Assembly (NCBI GenBank): GCA_050174775.1
Contig: JBFXJP010000007.1
Span: forward strand, 1 to 64,000
DNA length: 64,000 bases
From: CAYPGJ01 sp050174775
GTDB taxonomy: Bacteria > Planctomycetota > Phycisphaerae > Phycisphaerales > UBA1924
Direction: 5' to 3'
The position numbers and the translations under genes were made by a program. Below the pieces are notes generated by a model. That model was not told the origin of the DNA and did not search any database. It saw only the letters and a list, made by a program, of their open reading frames with translations. This document shows, piece after piece, positions 53,549 through 62,839 of this stretch; the stretch's first letter is position 1, and each line of letters begins with the position of its first letter.

Positions 53549-54325
53549 ATGGACTTGAGTCTGCAGGGGAAGCGGGCGCTGGTGTGCGGGGGATCGAAGG
53601 GGATCGGCGCGGCGTGCGCGGAGGAGCTGGCGCTGCTGGGGGCGCGGGTAACGGTGATGGCGCGCGATGAGGGGGCGATGCGCGAGGTCGTGGCGGGGCT
53701 GAAGGGCGCGGGGCACGGGTTCGTGCGCGCGGACATGAGTGATCTGCAGGACGTGGAGCGCGCGGCCGGTGAGGCGCTCCAGGGCGGGACGATCCACGTG
53801 CTGGTGAACAATTCGGGCGGACCGGCCGCGGGGAAAGCGATCGACGCGGAGGTGAGCGCGTTCGAGAACGCGTTCCGTCAGCACATCGGCGCAGCGCAGA
53901 CGCTGACGCGGGCGCTTCTGCCGGGGATGCGAAGCGCGGGGTACGGGCGGATCATCAACGTGATCTCGACGAGCGTGAAGGTTCCGATCCCGGGGCTGGG
54001 GGTGTCGAACACGGTGCGCGGGGCGATGGCGTCGTGGTCGAAGACGGTGTCGGTGGAGGTGGCCGCGGACGGGATCACGGTGAACAGCGTGCTGCCGGGG
54101 TTCACGGACACGGAGCGGTTGCGGTCGTTGATCGCCACGCGCGCGAGGGGGAGCGAGCGGAGCGAGGCCGAGGTGGGTGAGGAGATGCGCGCGAGCGTGC
54201 CTGCGGGACGGTTTGGGGAAGCGCGGGAGATCGCGGCGGTGGTGGCGTTTCTGGCGAGCCCGGCGGCCGGGTATGTGAACGGGATCGCGATGCGCGTGGA
54301 CGGGGGGAGGACGGGGTCGATCTGA
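53549..54325 (+). CDS. Short-chain dehydrogenase-like protein with altered active site
   Basis: 258 residues. The cofactor loop CGGSKGIGAACA and the NNSGG motif mark an SDR of the 3-oxoacyl-reductase type, as do PGFTDTERL and the final NGIAMRVDGGRTGSI. At the place of the catalytic YxxxK the sequence reads SNTVR (in GLGVSNTVRGAM), so both Tyr and Lys are replaced. An SDR subgroup with this NTVR pattern exists, and its chemistry is not clear to me. The start at 53549 follows AGGAG by 7 nt. It lies 46 bp downstream of lepB and is likely cotranscribed. Confidence 0.82.
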   Translation: MDLSLQGKRALVCGGSKGIGAACAEELALLGARVTVMARDEGAMREVVAGLKGAGHGFVRADMSDLQDVERAAGEALQGGTIHVLVNNSGGPAAGKAIDAEVSAFENAFRQHIGAAQTLTRALLPGMRSAGYGRIINVISTSVKVPIPGLGVSNTVRGAMASWSKTVSVEVAADGITVNSVLPGFTDTERLRSLIATRARGSERSEAEVGEEMRASVPAGRFGEAREIAAVVAFLASPAAGYVNGIAMRVDGGRTGSI

Positions 54326-54332
54326 GCGCGGG

Positions 54333-56576
54333 TTAGTCCGGGCAGGCCTGGCCGAAGTAGGCGAGGACGAGGTTGAGGTCGAGGAAGTCGACGGCGCCGT
54401 CGGAGTTGACGTCGCCGAGATTGCCCGCGGGGACTTGCTCTGAGAAGGAAGAGAGGACCTGGACGAGGTCGAGGAAGTCTGTTGCGCGGTCGGCGTTGGC
54501 GTCGCCGAGGAGTGCGTCTTGCCAGGTGGCGAGGAAGGCGGAAGGAGCGCCGCCCGCGGAGGTGAAGACGCCGCCGACCCAGAGGGCATTCTCGTGGACG
54601 GCGAGGGAGAGGGGGGTGTCATCGAGCGCGAGATCGAGGGCGCCCCACTGTGCGCCGTCCCAGCGCGCGAGGCGGGAGGCGGGAGCGCCGCCCGCGCTGG
54701 TGAAGGCGCCGCCCGCGATGAGCTGGCCGTTGTAGATGAAGAGCGTGGTGACGGGGCCGTCTGTGCCTTCGGCGAGGGGATGCCATGCGCTGCCGTCCCA
54801 GCGCGCGATGTAGTTGGCCTGCGCGGAGCCGGCGGAGGTGAAGTATCCGGCGGCGATGATGTCGTTCTTGTACGGGAGCACAGCGGACACGGGTCCGTTG
54901 AGGCCCTCGGCGAGCGGGTGCCACGTGGCGTGATCCCATCGCGCGATGTGATTGGCGCTGACAGCTCCGGCTGAGGTGAACGTGCCGCCCGCGATGAGGT
55001 GGCCGTTGTGCATGGCGAGCGCTGCGACGAGTCGGTTGGGCTGGATGCCGGCGGCGAGGGGGGACCACGCGGCGCCGTTCCACATCGCGACGCCGACGGC
55101 GGGGACGCCTTCGACGGAGGTGAATCGTCCGCCGACGTAGAGCGAGGCGTTGTGCCGCGCGAGGGCGCGGACGGGGCCGTTGAAGCCGATGGGGGGTTGG
55201 GCGGCCGGCGTGAAGCGCGTCCACGCGGCGCCCTCCCAGCGCGCGAGACGGTTGAGCGTGACGCCGCCGGAGGTGGTGAAGTCTCCCGCGGCCAAGAGCT
55301 GGCCGTTGTAACGCGCGAAGATGGCGGGGGGCACGTTGAAGCCTTGCGAGAACGAGGTCCATGCGCCGCTGTCGCGCGAGGCGATGCCGGGGAAGGGCTG
55401 GCCGTTCAGACGAGTGAAGCCGCCCGCGGCGAGGAGCCGGTTGCCGTCGTGGAGGAGGGCGGAGACGTAGTTGTCGTGGATGGTGGGGACGAGGCTGGTC
55501 CATGCGCTGGGCACGACGGTGTTGTCGAGCGTGCCGATGGCGTGCGCGTGCGAGCCTGCGAGGTGCAGGACGCCCTGGAATTGCGCGATGTCGTTCGAGA
55601 GGACGGAGAGGAGCGGATTGAACCCGTGCCACGAGTCGGGCTGGTTTGCCAAGCTCGCGATGAGGTCGCCGTCGCCTGTGCAGCCGTAGAGCTTGTCGCC
55701 GATGCGCCGCAGGCGCGTGACCGGCTCGCGGGGCCAGTCGACGGTCGCCCGGGTCACGCCGTTCCAGCGGTAGATGGCGTATGGAGGAGCGAATGGATCT
55801 GACGAGGGGAACACGCCGGCGATGATCAGTTCGCCGTTCATGTGCTCGAACGCGTAGACGACGCCGTCACGGCTGCCGCCGACGTCGAGCCACTCCTCGC
55901 CGCTCCAGCGCGCGATGTTCCTCAATTCCTTGTTGGGAAAGACCGGGGAGTGTCCGAAGAGACCGCCGATAACGACCTCGTTGTTGTATTCGGTGACGGC
56001 GTGGACGGGGCCGTCGACGCCGTCCGCGAAGGGGAGCCAGTTTGCGCCGTCCCAGCGCGCGACGTGGTTGAGCGTGACGGCGCCGGAGCGGAGGAAGCCG
56101 CCGCCGATGACGAGGCCGAGGGATGTGCGATGGATCGCGTGGACGGTGGCGTCGACGCCGCTTCCGAAGGCAGACCACGAGGCGCCGTCCCACGCGGCGA
56201 TGTGATGTGCGGGGAGGTTCCCGGCGGAGGTGAACTCTCCGCCGACGAGGAGACGATGGTCTGCGTCGACGTAGAGCGTGCGGACCGCGCCGTCGAGGCC
56301 GTCGGCGAGGGGTGAGAAGGACTCGCCGTCCCAGATTGCGATGTTGCGGGCCATGGTGTCGCCGACGGTGGTGAAGGAGCCGGCGAGGACGAGGCGTTCG
56401 GCCGCCGGGCCGGGGCCGTCCGGATCCCACGTGGTCGTGACGTACACGAAGCCGTTCACGCCGGGGTAGGGCGCGCCGGGGGCCCATTGGCCGCAGTCTT
56501 CGGCGTGCGCGCTCGGAGCGAGCGCGCACGCGGCGACCATCGCGATGAGTCGAGACGACGCGGACAGACTGGGCAT
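54333..56576 (-). CDS. Exported repeat protein (747 residues) with C-terminal dockerin
   Basis: Signal peptide MPSLSASSRLIAMVAACALA (with SAHA after). About twelve degenerate repeats of 40-55 residues fill the body, with the core ARWDG-W-PLA-G-GPV-AL-GLIAGGFTSAGG; they probably form a beta-propeller or solenoid. Two dockerin repeats end the protein (DANADRATDFLDLVQVLSSF and DVNSDGAVDFLDLNLVLAYF), then GQACPD. Similar 'where the value and its measured total' repeat proteins are frequent in Phycisphaerae; none has a known role to my knowledge. The convergent SDR gene ends 8 bp away. Confidence 0.82.
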   Translation of the reverse strand: MPSLSASSRLIAMVAACALAPSAHAEDCGQWAPGAPYPGVNGFVYVTTTWDPDGPGPAAERLVLAGSFTTVGDTMARNIAIWDGESFSPLADGLDGAVRTLYVDADHRLLVGGEFTSAGNLPAHHIAAWDGASWSAFGSGVDATVHAIHRTSLGLVIGGGFLRSGAVTLNHVARWDGANWLPFADGVDGPVHAVTEYNNEVVIGGLFGHSPVFPNKELRNIARWSGEEWLDVGGSRDGVVYAFEHMNGELIIAGVFPSSDPFAPPYAIYRWNGVTRATVDWPREPVTRLRRIGDKLYGCTGDGDLIASLANQPDSWHGFNPLLSVLSNDIAQFQGVLHLAGSHAHAIGTLDNTVVPSAWTSLVPTIHDNYVSALLHDGNRLLAAGGFTRLNGQPFPGIASRDSGAWTSFSQGFNVPPAIFARYNGQLLAAGDFTTSGGVTLNRLARWEGAAWTRFTPAAQPPIGFNGPVRALARHNASLYVGGRFTSVEGVPAVGVAMWNGAAWSPLAAGIQPNRLVAALAMHNGHLIAGGTFTSAGAVSANHIARWDHATWHPLAEGLNGPVSAVLPYKNDIIAAGYFTSAGSAQANYIARWDGSAWHPLAEGTDGPVTTLFIYNGQLIAGGAFTSAGGAPASRLARWDGAQWGALDLALDDTPLSLAVHENALWVGGVFTSAGGAPSAFLATWQDALLGDANADRATDFLDLVQVLSSFSEQVPAGNLGDVNSDGAVDFLDLNLVLAYFGQACPD

Positions 56577-56763
56577 GTGCTTTCTCCCGGCGTCCCCCGG
56601 TGATGCATTCTCCGTCGCCGGCACGCGGAGCGGCGGAGTGAACGGGGGTTCGATCGAGAATACGGGGTGGCGTCGCGTGCGGTTTCTCGTCGGGGCGCGA
56701 ATTGTGCGGAGGGGATGTTGCGCCGACGCCGGGCGGAGTGGCTTCGTTAGACTGCTGTTCGTC

Positions 56764-58209
56764 ATGGAACGATGCCGCCATTTCATTGATGGGGAGTTCG
56801 CCGAGCCGCGAAACGGACGGTGGATGGGGAACGTCGCGCCTGCGATCGGCGAGGTGTGCGGAGAGGTGGCGGCCGGTGATGGTGCGGACGTGGGGGCGGC
56901 TGTGGAGGCCGCGACGCGGGCGCAGCGCGCGTGGGGCGAGACGTCCGCGAGCGAGCGGGCGAGATTGCTGCGCGCGGTGGCGGACGGGATCGATGCGCGT
57001 CTGGAGGAGTTGGCGCGCGCGGAGAGCGAGGACTGCGGGAAGCCGATCGCGCTGGCGCGGCGCGTGGACATCCCGCGGAGCAGCGCGAACTTGCGGTTCT
57101 TTGCGGGTGCGATCGAGCACTGGGCGAGCGAGTGTCACGACATGGACGGAGCGGCGCTCAACTACACGCTGCGTCGGCCGCTCGGGGTGGCGGGGCTGAT
57201 CTCGCCCTGGAATCTGCCGCTGTACTTGTTCACGTGGAAGATCGCGCCGGCGCTCGCGGCGGGGTGCGCGGTGGTGGGGAAGCCGTCGGAGATGACGCCC
57301 CGCACAGCGACGATGCTGTGCGAGATCGCGCGGGAGGCGGGGCTACCCAGGGGCGTGCTGAACGTGGTGCACGGACGGGGCGCGGAGGCGGGGGCGGCGC
57401 TGGTCGGTCACGCCGGGGTGAAGGGCGTGTCGTTCACGGGGGGGACGGGGACAGGGCGCGTGATCGCGGGTGTGTGCGCACAGTCGTTCAAGAAGGTGTC
57501 GCTGGAGATGGGGGGAAAGAACCCGAACGTGGTCTTTGCGGATGCGGATATGGATGAGGCCGTGGAGACGAGCGTGCGCGCGGCGTTCACGAACTCGGGA
57601 CAGATCTGTCTGTGCGGATCGCGCGTGTTCGTGGAGCGGAGCGCGTACGGGGAGTTTGTGAAGAGGTTCGTGGAGCGCGCGAAGCGATTGAAGATCGGGG
57701 ATCCGGCGGAAGAGGGGACGGAGATCGGCGCGGTGATCTCGAAGGCGCACATGGAGAAGGTGCTCGGGTTTGTCGAGAGCGCGCGGGAGGATGGGGGGAA
57801 GGTGGAGTTGGGGGGCGGGCGCGGGACGGTGGGCGGGAGGTGCGCGAAGGGGTTCTTCGTGGAGCCGACGGTGATCACGGGGGTGGGCGCGCAGTGCCGC
57901 GTGATGCAGGAGGAGGTGTTCGGGCCGGTGGTGACGATCTCGCCGTTCGAGGGTGAGGATGAGGCGATCGGGCTCGCGAACGGGGTGAGGTACGGGTTGG
58001 CGTCGATGGTGTGGACGAGTGACCTGACGCGCGCGCACCGGGTGGCGGGGCGCATCGAGGCGGGGATCGTGTGGGTGAACTGCTGGATGGTGCGCGACCT
58101 GCGCACGCCGTTCGGGGGCGTGAAGGAGTCCGGGGTGGGGCGCGAGGGGGGCTGGGAGGCGCTGCGGTTCTTCACGGAGCCCAAGAACGTGTGCGTGAGG
58201 CTGAAGTAG
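56764..58209 (+). CDS. amnC: 2-aminomuconate-6-semialdehyde dehydrogenase (ALDH8-like)
   Basis: 481-residue aldehyde dehydrogenase. Catalytic Cys282 (NSGQICLCG), Glu248 (LEMGGKNPN) and Asn150 (SPWNLPL) are present. The ending WVNCWMVRDLRTPFGGVKES is typical of ALDH8A1 and bacterial 2-aminomuconate semialdehyde dehydrogenases, which oxidise the product of ACMSD to 2-aminomuconate with NAD. The amnD-like gene follows after 17 bp and ACMSD is encoded at 62.8 kb, which supports the assignment. The start ATG at 56764 has no clear ribosome site; the conserved HFIDGEFAEP begins just after it. Confidence 0.88.
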   Translation: MERCRHFIDGEFAEPRNGRWMGNVAPAIGEVCGEVAAGDGADVGAAVEAATRAQRAWGETSASERARLLRAVADGIDARLEELARAESEDCGKPIALARRVDIPRSSANLRFFAGAIEHWASECHDMDGAALNYTLRRPLGVAGLISPWNLPLYLFTWKIAPALAAGCAVVGKPSEMTPRTATMLCEIAREAGLPRGVLNVVHGRGAEAGAALVGHAGVKGVSFTGGTGTGRVIAGVCAQSFKKVSLEMGGKNPNVVFADADMDEAVETSVRAAFTNSGQICLCGSRVFVERSAYGEFVKRFVERAKRLKIGDPAEEGTEIGAVISKAHMEKVLGFVESAREDGGKVELGGGRGTVGGRCAKGFFVEPTVITGVGAQCRVMQEEVFGPVVTISPFEGEDEAIGLANGVRYGLASMVWTSDLTRAHRVAGRIEAGIVWVNCWMVRDLRTPFGGVKESGVGREGGWEALRFFTEPKNVCVRLK

Positions 58210-58226
58210 ATCGGAGAGGTGTGACG

Positions 58227-58661
58227 ATGGCGCGTGTGATCGGAGACGGCGAGACGTTCGTGGCAACGGAGGGGCCGGAGCCCGTGGGGGCGTATCCGCA
58301 CGCACGACGTGTGGGGAACCTGCTGTTCGTGTCGGGGTTGGGGCCGAGGGTGCGGGGGGAGAAGGAGATCCCGGGCGTCGTAAAGGACGCGAGCGGCAGG
58401 GTGGTGTCGCACGACATCGTGCAGCAGGCGCACGCTGTGTTCGGGAACTTGCGGATGGTGGTGGAGGGGGCGGGGGCGCGCTGGGAGGACATCGTGGACG
58501 TCACGGTGTTCCTCGTGGACATGGAGGGGGACTTCGCGGCGTACAACAAGGTGTACGCGGAGCTGTTCAAGCACGGGCCGACGCGCACGACGGTCGAGGT
58601 GTCCGCGCTGCCGACGACGATTCACATCGAGGTGAAGGCGATCGCGCGGATCGGCACCTAA
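58227..58661 (+). CDS. amnD: 2-aminomuconate deaminase (RidA family)
   Basis: 144 residues of the RidA/YjgF fold: VGAYPHARRVGNLLFVSGLGP at the start and the VFLVDM-DFAAYNKVYAELF segment. Its length and adjacency to the amnC-like dehydrogenase fit 2-aminomuconate deaminase, which releases ammonia and gives 4-oxalocrotonate. A generic RidA imine deaminase cannot be excluded by sequence alone. GGAGAGG lies shortly before the ATG. Confidence 0.82.
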   Translation: MARVIGDGETFVATEGPEPVGAYPHARRVGNLLFVSGLGPRVRGEKEIPGVVKDASGRVVSHDIVQQAHAVFGNLRMVVEGAGARWEDIVDVTVFLVDMEGDFAAYNKVYAELFKHGPTRTTVEVSALPTTIHIEVKAIARIGT

Positions 58662-58738
58662 GTAAAGGCGATCGAGTCCGATGACAGTTGATAAATCAAG
58701 GTCGCAATTCACGAGCATGAGCTGACGCGAGACCACCG

Positions 58739-59473
58739 ATGATCAGGGCAATGTACGTCGTGGTTCTACGAACACATGCAATCGCGATCCACCGAGGGCT
58801 TGAGCAACGCACGCACCGATTTACATGGACCGCTTTGGGACGCCTTGGAAAGAGCAAGATCCTTAAGACGTCGTATTTGTGGTTGCTTCTGATCCCGATC
58901 GCCGCGAATGCGATTTCTACGTACAACGGCACCGTTCAATCGTCTGCTCTCAGACACTTTCTAACACTAAAAGTAGACCTGCCTTTCAGTTGGCAGCTGC
59001 TGTATTTTGCTGCCGTTCTCATCGCGATTGCAGATGCGATCTATGAGTCGCGATGCCCCAAAATCATCCGGCACTACGACGACTATGCGACATTCTCCGG
59101 GAAGAAAGCCGGTGATCGCGAAATCACCTGCGCGTTCGCGTCATGGTGGTCTCAGAACATGCGTAACCGCGGGCGTCCAGACAGTAGCGACATGAAATTT
59201 TTAAGTCACTACTTGGAATACTGCCAACATGTCACGCCACGGACGACGGTCGAAGAGTGGGTCTTGGCATCCGACGATCAGGGGTGGGACGTTCTTCGTC
59301 GCCTGTCACCCCCGACAGGTATGGCTGCCTCCCTCTTCGGATACGTACGAGAGGTGCTCGACCAAAAGAGAACCCTTTCGCGTATCGGATGCGGACTCGC
59401 ATACTTCGGCGCGTTTACGCTTCTACTGATCATCGTGATACAAAACTGTATGTACGTGTGGACAGCCGACTAG
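58739..59473 (+). CDS. Low-GC membrane protein of unknown function
   Basis: 244 residues. Hydrophobic segments near 46-62 and 84-103 and a third at 222-240 suggest a membrane protein with a cytoplasmic domain in between (105-215). No family recognised. G+C by eye is close to half, against about 70% in the neighbours, and the codon use lacks the G-ending bias of this stretch. It lies between the convergent amn and kyn transcription units and looks like a recent arrival. Start ATG at 58739; another ATG four codons later. Confidence 0.6.
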   Translation: MIRAMYVVVLRTHAIAIHRGLEQRTHRFTWTALGRLGKSKILKTSYLWLLLIPIAANAISTYNGTVQSSALRHFLTLKVDLPFSWQLLYFAAVLIAIADAIYESRCPKIIRHYDDYATFSGKKAGDREITCAFASWWSQNMRNRGRPDSSDMKFLSHYLEYCQHVTPRTTVEEWVLASDDQGWDVLRRLSPPTGMAASLFGYVREVLDQKRTLSRIGCGLAYFGAFTLLLIIVIQNCMYVWTAD

Positions 59474-59526
59474 CGTTTCGCCGAGCCTTGCCACAGTGCG
59501 TGAAAATCTAAGCAGATGGCAGACAT

Positions 59527-60150
59527 CTAGATCTGCCGCAATACCGCCCGCACCGGCGACGCATCAAAGCCGACCAGTTTCAGCGGGAGCGCGATGAGCT
59601 CGTAGCGGCCGAAGGGGACTTCCGAGAGGTCGATGCCTTCGAGCACGGCCATGTTGTTGCGCAGGAGCGCGTTGTGGGCGGGGAGATCTTTCGAGTCGAA
59701 GGTGTCGACGGAGGGGGTGTCGATGCCGATGAGGACGACGCCGCGCGCCGCGAGCATGTCGATGAGTTCGGGGGAGAGGGCGACGAAGTCGGTGTTGAAG
59801 GCGTTGGGGTCGGGGAAGGAGCCGGTCTTGAAGAGGACGCGCTTCTCGCGGATGTTCACTTTCTGGGGGAGGTGGGCGGGGGTGATGCGCTGGCCGCGCG
59901 GCACGTCGACACCGATGATCTGGGCGGGACCGAGGTAGGGGCCCAGGGTGCGTTGCTCGATGGTCTCGCCGTCCTTGCCGTAATGGGAGGGGGCGTCGGC
60001 GTGGGCGCCGAGGTGGACGGTGGCGCGGAGGGTGGAGAGGGTGATGTTGTCGCCCTTCTGCATGTCGAGGAGGACCTCGCGCGACATGGGGGTGTCGCCG
60101 GGCCAGACGGCGAGGGAGGGGGTGACGGGGGGGGTGATGTCGTAGAGCAT
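59527..60150 (-). CDS. kynB: Kynurenine formamidase (arylformamidase, cyclase family)
   Basis: 207 residues. Hydrolyses N-formylkynurenine to kynurenine and formate. The metal-binding motif HLGAHADAPSHY carries His46, His50, Asp52 and His56. DITPPVTPSLAVWPGDTP at the start and the final LVGFDASPVRA are also typical of KynB. It is the last gene of the kyn operon, 14 bp after kmo. Confidence 0.93.
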   Translation of the reverse strand: MLYDITPPVTPSLAVWPGDTPMSREVLLDMQKGDNITLSTLRATVHLGAHADAPSHYGKDGETIEQRTLGPYLGPAQIIGVDVPRGQRITPAHLPQKVNIREKRVLFKTGSFPDPNAFNTDFVALSPELIDMLAARGVVLIGIDTPSVDTFDSKDLPAHNALLRNNMAVLEGIDLSEVPFGRYELIALPLKLVGFDASPVRAVLRQI

Positions 60151-60164
60151 GGCGGCCTTCCGGG

Positions 60165-61508
60165 TCAGGTGAGGATGAGGGCGAGCGTGATGAGCAGTGC
60201 GAGCGCGAGGAACGCGAGTGTGATGATGGCGGCGCGCACGGCGCGGTCCTGCGCGCGAGCCTTGGCCACGGCCTCGGCGTACGGGATCGTGGTGAAGGAG
60301 ACCATGGTGTAGAGGGGGGTGTATCGCTTGGGGAAGCGGCGCGCGACGAAGTTCTCGAGCTTCTTGCGTCGGCGGAAGGCGGGCGAGCCCGCGTGGTCGC
60401 GCATCTCGATGAAGTTGTCGAGGGCGAGCTGCGCGATGGCGTCGGCGTTGGGCTTGCGGAGCGTCTCGTACTCGGCGAACGCGCCTTCGGTGTCGGGGTG
60501 GCGTTGCAGGCAGTCGGCGAGCACGGAGACATCCTCGAAGGAGGCGTTCATGCCCTGGCCGTAGAAGGGGACGACGGCGTGCGCGGCGTCGCCGAGCAGC
60601 ACGGCCGAGCCGCCGATGCGCCAGGGGAAGCAGCGGATCGTGGCCAGGGAGGAGGTGGGGTTCGCGCGGAAGTCCTCGACGAGCGTGGGCATGTGCTCGA
60701 GCGCGTCGGGGAAGCGTTTGCGGAAGTAGGCGCGGATGTCGTCGTCGGTGGCGATGGCGTTGAAGCCGTCGGGCCCGTCGTACGGGGCGAAGAGCGTGCA
60801 GGTGAAGGAGCCATCAAGGTTGGGCAGCGCGATCATCATGTAGGAGCGGCGGGGCCAGATGTGCAGCGCGTGCTTCTCGAGACGATGGCCGCCCTGCGGG
60901 GCCGGCGGGATGGAGAGCTCCTTGTAGGCGTGCGTGAGGTAGGACTGGTCGTAGTTGAAGCGGTCGCGGCGCTGCATGGCGGAGCGGACCGCGGAGAAGG
61001 CGCCGTCGGCGCCAAGCAGGACTTCGTAGGGCACGGCGCGGGTTTCGCGCGTGGACTCGTCCTGCACCTCGGCTACTTTCTTATCGAAGTCGACGTTGAC
61101 GCACCGCTGGTTGAAGAGGATGCGCACGCCTGGGCGTCGCCCTGCGGCGTCGAGCAGGGCCATGTTGAGTCCGGAGCGCGAGATGGAGTTGATGGCCTCC
61201 GTGCCGGTGACCCCGTACTGCTGGTACGCGAGCGGGCCCTCGACGGGGTGGATCATCCGCCCGCGCATGGGGATGGCGAGACGCATGACGTCGTTCTCGA
61301 GGCCGATCTCGTGGAGCGCGGCGAGCCCGCGGGTGGAGAGCGCGAGGTTGATGGAGCGGCCGGAGTCGGCGCCGGCTTCTCGCGGGTCGGGCCGGCGCTC
61401 GTAGAGATCGACGCGGTAGCCGAGGTCGGCGAGACGCGCGGCGAGGAGCGCGCCGGAGAGCCCTGCGCCCATGATGGTCATCACCGGCTTGTCGGCGGGC
61501 GTGGGCAT
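60165..61508 (-). CDS. kmo: Kynurenine 3-monooxygenase
   Basis: 447 residues. FAD-dependent hydroxylation of kynurenine to 3-hydroxykynurenine. FAD motif GAGLSGALLAARLA, the KMO-specific SGRSINLALSTRG, the GADGAFSAVR motif and GDAAHAVVPFYGQGMNASFED. A hydrophobic C-terminal helix (about 425-446, AAIITLAFLALALLITLALIL) suggests a tail-anchored membrane form, as in eukaryotic KMO. Gaps to kynU (9 bp) and kynB (14 bp) are short. Confidence 0.95.
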   Translation of the reverse strand: MPTPADKPVMTIMGAGLSGALLAARLADLGYRVDLYERRPDPREAGADSGRSINLALSTRGLAALHEIGLENDVMRLAIPMRGRMIHPVEGPLAYQQYGVTGTEAINSISRSGLNMALLDAAGRRPGVRILFNQRCVNVDFDKKVAEVQDESTRETRAVPYEVLLGADGAFSAVRSAMQRRDRFNYDQSYLTHAYKELSIPPAPQGGHRLEKHALHIWPRRSYMMIALPNLDGSFTCTLFAPYDGPDGFNAIATDDDIRAYFRKRFPDALEHMPTLVEDFRANPTSSLATIRCFPWRIGGSAVLLGDAAHAVVPFYGQGMNASFEDVSVLADCLQRHPDTEGAFAEYETLRKPNADAIAQLALDNFIEMRDHAGSPAFRRRKKLENFVARRFPKRYTPLYTMVSFTTIPYAEAVAKARAQDRAVRAAIITLAFLALALLITLALILT

Positions 61509-61517
61509 GGGCTCGGT

Positions 61518-62813
61518 TCAGGCGAGGCGCTGGGCGAGCGTGGAGACGAAGCGGTGGACGTCGGTGAAGGTGTTGTAGAGGGGGACGGGGGCGGCGCGGA
61601 TGATGTCGGGCGTGCGGAAGTCGGTGACGACGCCGGCCTCCGCGAGGCTCCTCTGGAGGGCTTTAGCGTCGGTGTTCACGGTGATGGAGAGCTGACAGCC
61701 GTGGGAGGCGTCGTCGGCGGGCGTGACGAGCTTTGCGGCGGGGACGTCGCTGAGGAGTTCGCGCGCGTAGGCGTGGAGCGCGAGTGACTTCTCGCGGAGC
61801 GCGGGCATGCCTGCTTCGTCGAAAAGATCGAGGGAGGCGCGGAGGGGCGCGGCGGAGAGGATGGGAGGGTTGGAGATGGACCACGCGTCGGCGCCGCGCG
61901 CGGGGGAGAAGGTGGGGCGCATCTGGAAGCGGGTCTGCGCATCGTTGCCCCACCAGCCTTCGAGCCGGTGGGAGGCGGGGCCGCGGCTGTCGTCCGCGTT
62001 GCCGTCGAAGTGGCGCTGGTGGACGAACGCGCCCGCGAGCGCGCCGGGCCCTGCGTTGAGGTACTTGTACGAGCACCACACGGCGAAATCGACGCCCCAG
62101 TCATGCAGGCGGAGCGGCACGTTGCCCGCGGCGTGCGCGAGATCGAAGCCCGCGATGCAGCCGGCGCGGTGCGCGGCTCTGGTGATCGCCTCGATGTCGA
62201 ACAGCTGCCCCGTGACGTAGTTCACGCCAGAGAGCAGGACGAGGTCGGCGCTGGGCCCCTCGCGCCGGATGAAGTCGATGATGTCCTCGTTGTCGAGCGT
62301 GCGCCGCCCGCTCCCTTCGGACGGGACGATGCGCAGGATCGCGTCATCGTCGTAGCCGTGGAAGCGCGCCTGGGACTGCACGGCGTACTCGTCGGACGGG
62401 AAGGCGCCGCCCTCGATGATGATGCGGTGGCGGGAGTGGCTCGGCCTGTAGAACGAGGCCATGAGCAGGTGGAGGTTGACGGTGAGGGAGTTCATCATCA
62501 CGACCTCGCCGCCCCCGGGCGCCGCGCCCACAAGACGCTCGCCGCTCTCGCGGAAGATCTCGTGGTAGGAGAACCAGGGTCGGCGCGCCTCGAAATGGGC
62601 CTCCACGGCCAGGCGCTCCCAGTCCTCGAGCTCCTCGACGACGAGCTCGCGGGCGCGCCTGGGCATGAGCCCGAGCGAGTTGCCCGTGAGGTAGCACAGC
62701 TCGCGCCCCTGCTTGTCGCGCGGCACGCAGAAGCGCTCGCGGAAGGCTCGGAGCGGGTCGCGCGCATCGAGCTCGTGCGCGCGGGATTCGTCGAAGGTGG
62801 GTCGTGCGGACAT
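61518..62813 (-). CDS. kynU: Kynureninase
   Basis: 431-residue PLP enzyme that splits 3-hydroxykynurenine (or kynurenine) to 3-hydroxyanthranilate and alanine. The Schiff-base Lys250 is in WCSYKYLNAGPG; phosphate/PLP contacts appear in MMNSLTVNLHLL and FDLAHAAGN. LTGNSLGLMP near the start and HRLEGWWGND later are typical. It lies within the kyn operon between ACMSD (26 bp) and kmo (9 bp). Confidence 0.96.
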   Translation of the reverse strand: MSARPTFDESRAHELDARDPLRAFRERFCVPRDKQGRELCYLTGNSLGLMPRRARELVVEELEDWERLAVEAHFEARRPWFSYHEIFRESGERLVGAAPGGGEVVMMNSLTVNLHLLMASFYRPSHSRHRIIIEGGAFPSDEYAVQSQARFHGYDDDAILRIVPSEGSGRRTLDNEDIIDFIRREGPSADLVLLSGVNYVTGQLFDIEAITRAAHRAGCIAGFDLAHAAGNVPLRLHDWGVDFAVWCSYKYLNAGPGALAGAFVHQRHFDGNADDSRGPASHRLEGWWGNDAQTRFQMRPTFSPARGADAWSISNPPILSAAPLRASLDLFDEAGMPALREKSLALHAYARELLSDVPAAKLVTPADDASHGCQLSITVNTDAKALQRSLAEAGVVTDFRTPDIIRAAPVPLYNTFTDVHRFVSTLAQRLA

Positions 62814-62839
62814 CGGGGCGAGATCGTACAGGAGGCGCG

